Positions 7,301 to 8,016 of a stretch of DNA of 8,016 nucleotides are shown one piece after another. The stretch is from an uncultured Saprospiraceae bacterium (GTDB lineage Bacteria > Bacteroidota > Bacteroidia > Chitinophagales > Saprospiraceae). The notes under the pieces were generated by a model. That model saw only the letters and a program-made list of their open reading frames with translations, ran no database searches and was not told where the DNA came from. The translations under genes and the position numbers were made by a program. The stretch spans positions 1 through 8,016 of the forward strand of contig CALFYH010000223.1 of the NCBI GenBank assembly GCA_937952155.1. Reading direction: 5' to 3'. Within the stretch, counting starts at the first letter, position 1, and every line of letters starts with the position of its first letter.

Positions 7301-7719
7301 AAATCTGTGATGTTTTCTTTTTTTGCACTGAAATGCTCAATAAGTACTTCATCCGGCACTTGGGATTTTTTATCTAAGTCTATTTTAAAAATAGCCGAAA
7401 GCAAAGAAGTACATACGTATTCACCCAATTTTACAAACAAATGTTCGGTATCTTTTCTTATATTTCCTTGTTCGTGTGCCTTTCTAAAAGTGTGGCAAAA
7501 ATGCAATAACTGCCCCTTGAGTTGATGTCTCGTTCCTACAAAAGCCAATCGCGAAAATAGTGTCGTAAAATTTAATCTTTCATCCTGAGTCGCTTCCTCC
7601 AGAATCAATGTGAATATCTCGAAATAAGCCTTATTCCTTTGGTAATCGGACCAGTCTGACCTTTCTCTGATCTTTTTCAGTTGTTTTACAATGATGTGTA
7701 CCTGTTCGCGATTATCCAT
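4393..7719 (-). CDS. Dna2-like protein: RecB/Cas4-type nuclease fused to SF1 helicase
   Basis: A complete 1108-residue protein. Residues 1-330 form a helical N-terminal region I do not recognise. A PD-(D/E)XK nuclease follows: GIQGRLDLL (Asp353), IIELKSGK (Glu368, Lys370) and the RecB-family QxxxY motif HYIQTLLYD (Gln389, Tyr393). Residues about 560-650 look like a beta-rich linker. The SF1B (Dna2/Upf1-type) helicase shows all core motifs: ENQ (682-684), Walker A GPPGTGKT (702-709), LAYTNRAVDEI (731-741), Walker B IIDEASQ (820-826), GDHKQLP (846-852), QQGRMH (903-908), VDTVERYQGGARD (1029-1041) and ALTRARE (1073-1079). The order nuclease then helicase is that of eukaryotic Dna2, which unwinds and cuts flaps and 5' ends during replication and repair. 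A similar role is inferred. Unlike Dna2 and AddB, the cysteines for a 4Fe-4S cluster are absent after QxxxY. The ATG at 7719 has no Shine-Dalgarno sequence; TACTTTTA (7746-7739) is an imperfect -7 box. An SSB gene lies upstream. Confidence 0.9.
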   Translation of the reverse strand: MDNREQVHIIVKQLKKIRERSDWSDYQRNKAYFEIFTLILEEATQDERLNFTTLFSRLAFVGTRHQLKGQLLHFCHTFRKAHEQGNIRKDTEHLFVKLGEYVCTSLLSAIFKIDLDKKSQVPDEVLIEHFSAKKENITDFKRVVEAVLFEIDAEKKILHFFDEDEPALEKMASYDLADRNEIFTPNIDSIRKSFDLPLHINLIDVDIRDDGMYLPRGIIVQPDHLVDVTSISECFKEYGAEPFLYLISKFKPAEATRSLMTGNLVNIMLDQLISDPEIDFASLIKTLFQSNPLGFALLDDQEVKDELQKLQQHYNNLKTAVLEQFQQYGIERQNIFLEPSFYSRDYGIQGRLDLLHQKENKNIFDIIELKSGKTYRPNVYGINASHYIQTLLYDLMIVSAFRTKIKSSNYILYSKEENPLRFAPPVRVQQYEALKLRNDIIAMEQKLKHSDTDASLLTYIKGENFPRLKGFNVVDINNFNNIYFTLNELEKSYFNHFTSFIGREHGLSKTGEHGINKSNGHAALWLESDEEKTDRFAMLSNLFIIQNDSDQQDAIMVFSRAEAKGALVNFRTGDLGVLYPTSENNFRSVLRNQIFKCTILDLNSEQVIVKLRSSQFNQSLFNKNRYWNIEQDNLDSSFNSMYKNLFTWAAASSEYRNLILGLTEPRMRQQDAPIVFEGNCTENQTSLLNKVLAARDYFLIWGPPGTGKTSVILRNIVAHLHQNTDENIMVLAYTNRAVDEICDAIISIGQNYKNHYLRLGSRVNTNVKYSDNLLDQIVKSMHSRHEILQLLAGKRIFVSTVSSMVNKTELFRLKVFDTVIIDEASQILEPMLAGLLCSFKRFILIGDHKQLPAVVVQDKYKSSINDSKLTNIGITDTRMSLFERLYMQLVKNGWNDAFGILDQQGRMHETIMEFSDRHFYEGKLKILPGNLRQTQDKFFEQAPEDFEILQNRKLFINAPEDEDLNWKTNKYEAAFCLQIIKKILMLYEVNGKSFHGDSIGIITPYRAQIALIHKYLEELPKDITHKITVDTVERYQGGARDIIIISFCVNRLSQLQSLISLSQEGVDRKLNVALTRAREQLVLIGNQELLSTDHVYKSLFESCTELKM

Positions 7720-7790
7720 TCACATAAAAATTGGATCGTAAAAGTAATTATAAAATTTCTTCTGCCAGCATAGAAATGTAACCATAATGC

Positions 7791-7838
7791 ATGAAATCAG
7801 AATAGCCCTTCCGATTTTAGGACTATTCTGAATTTCAT
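7791..7838 (-). terminator. Strong stem-loop after the SSB gene
   Basis: ATGAAATCAGAATAGCCCT (7791-7809) pairs with 7819-7838, giving about 18 base pairs with one bulged base and one mismatch around a 9-base loop. It begins 18 bases past the SSB stop codon, where the SSB transcript would be expected to end, and lies upstream of the helicase start. There is no clear U-tract on the minus strand, so it may be a stabilising 3' hairpin or processing signal instead of a textbook terminator. Confidence 0.5.
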
Positions 7839-7856
7839 ATATAGCATTGGTGGCAA

Positions 7857-8016
7857 TTAGGCCGTCTTATTTAACTTGTAAAATTCGTTTACCAAAATTT
7901 CAGTTATGTATCTTGTAACTCCATCTTTGTCTTCGTAAGATCTACTTGTCAACTTACCTTGAATGGCAATCTCATTTCCTTTAGTAAGTGATTCAGCCAT
8001 CATTTCAGCCGTTTTG
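7857..8016 (-). CDS. ssb: Single-stranded DNA-binding protein, C-terminal part (5' end outside window)
   Basis: The last 52 codons of a frame entering from the right edge and ending in TAA (7859-7857). The sequence AEMMAESLTKGNEIAIQG, KLTSRSYEDKDGVTRYITEI and LVNEFYKLNK matches the second half of the bacterial SSB OB fold: the helix and KG turn, the strand with G-K-L, the S-Y-x-D-K-D-G hairpin, and the closing strand with T-E-I-x-V. SSB coats single-stranded DNA as a tetramer in replication and repair. The protein stops three residues after this fold, so the disordered linker and the acidic DDIPF-type tip that recruits partner proteins are absent. That suggests a short SSB paralogue and not the housekeeping one, though the N-terminal half is unseen. 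The neighbouring Dna2-like nuclease-helicase fits a DNA-repair context, but the stem-loop between them suggests separate transcription. Confidence 0.85.
   Translation of the reverse strand, partial: KTAEMMAESLTKGNEIAIQGKLTSRSYEDKDGVTRYITEILVNEFYKLNKTA

Noticed and set aside
6917..7525. Plus-strand 202-residue open frame
   Set aside because: It is antisense to the N-terminal part of the Dna2-like protein, rich in Ser/Lys/Ile without domains, and has no promoter or leader signal.
7720..7746. TACTTTTA as the helicase promoter
   Set aside because: It lacks the final G of the -7 consensus and any -33 partner, so it is mentioned only in the gene entry.

Overview
The window looks like a chromosomal segment of a member of the Bacteroidota, possibly near Saprospiraceae. 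The evidence is an AT-rich genome, weak or absent Shine-Dalgarno sequences, upstream boxes of the Bacteroidota -7 type (TAnnTTTG), and a secreted protein with a type IX secretion (T9SS) C-terminal sorting domain. Every gene found is on the minus strand, so transcription runs from high to low coordinates.

Layout, in transcription order. (1) 8016-7857: the C-terminal end of a single-stranded DNA-binding protein that stops without an acidic tail, followed by a strong stem-loop at 7791-7838. (2) 7719-4393: a 1108-residue Dna2-like protein with a RecB/Cas4-type PD-(D/E)XK nuclease followed by a superfamily 1 helicase. (3) 4266-2980: an acetyl-CoA hydrolase / CoA-transferase family enzyme. (4) 2870-1245: an intact ATPase of the ATPase_2/DUF234 type with a C-terminal PD-(D/E)XK-like domain, enclosed between two direct 73-bp repeats (68/73 identical). 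(5) 1244 to about 1107: noncoding DNA that appears to hold scraps of a second, collapsed copy of the same ATPase unit and a third, decayed copy of the repeat. (6) 1060-956: a 34-residue lysine-rich microprotein too short for ordinary gene callers. (7) 732-1: a secreted protein with a discoidin-like region and a T9SS sorting domain, cut by the window edge.

The most notable structure is the repeat-ATPase unit. Each repeat holds three copies of a 17-bp word (AAAATGGCGAAACAAAA) in the order plus, minus, plus. In the upstream copy the first two words form a perfect 19-bp-arm palindrome that covers the -33 region of the ATPase promoter. Downstream of the second repeat, the decayed -7 region, a piece of the start of the gene, a piece of its end and a third repeat remnant occur in the expected order. 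I read this as a duplicating, selfish-like or self-regulated cassette: an ATPase-nuclease gene plus its cognate repeat, once present as a tandem array. No transposase, integrase or target-site duplication is visible, so how it moves is unknown.

The SSB and the Dna2-like enzyme are functionally related (ssDNA handling and flap or end processing) and adjacent, but a stem-loop between them argues against one simple transcript. The CoA-transferase, the microprotein and the T9SS protein show no obvious functional link to them or to each other.
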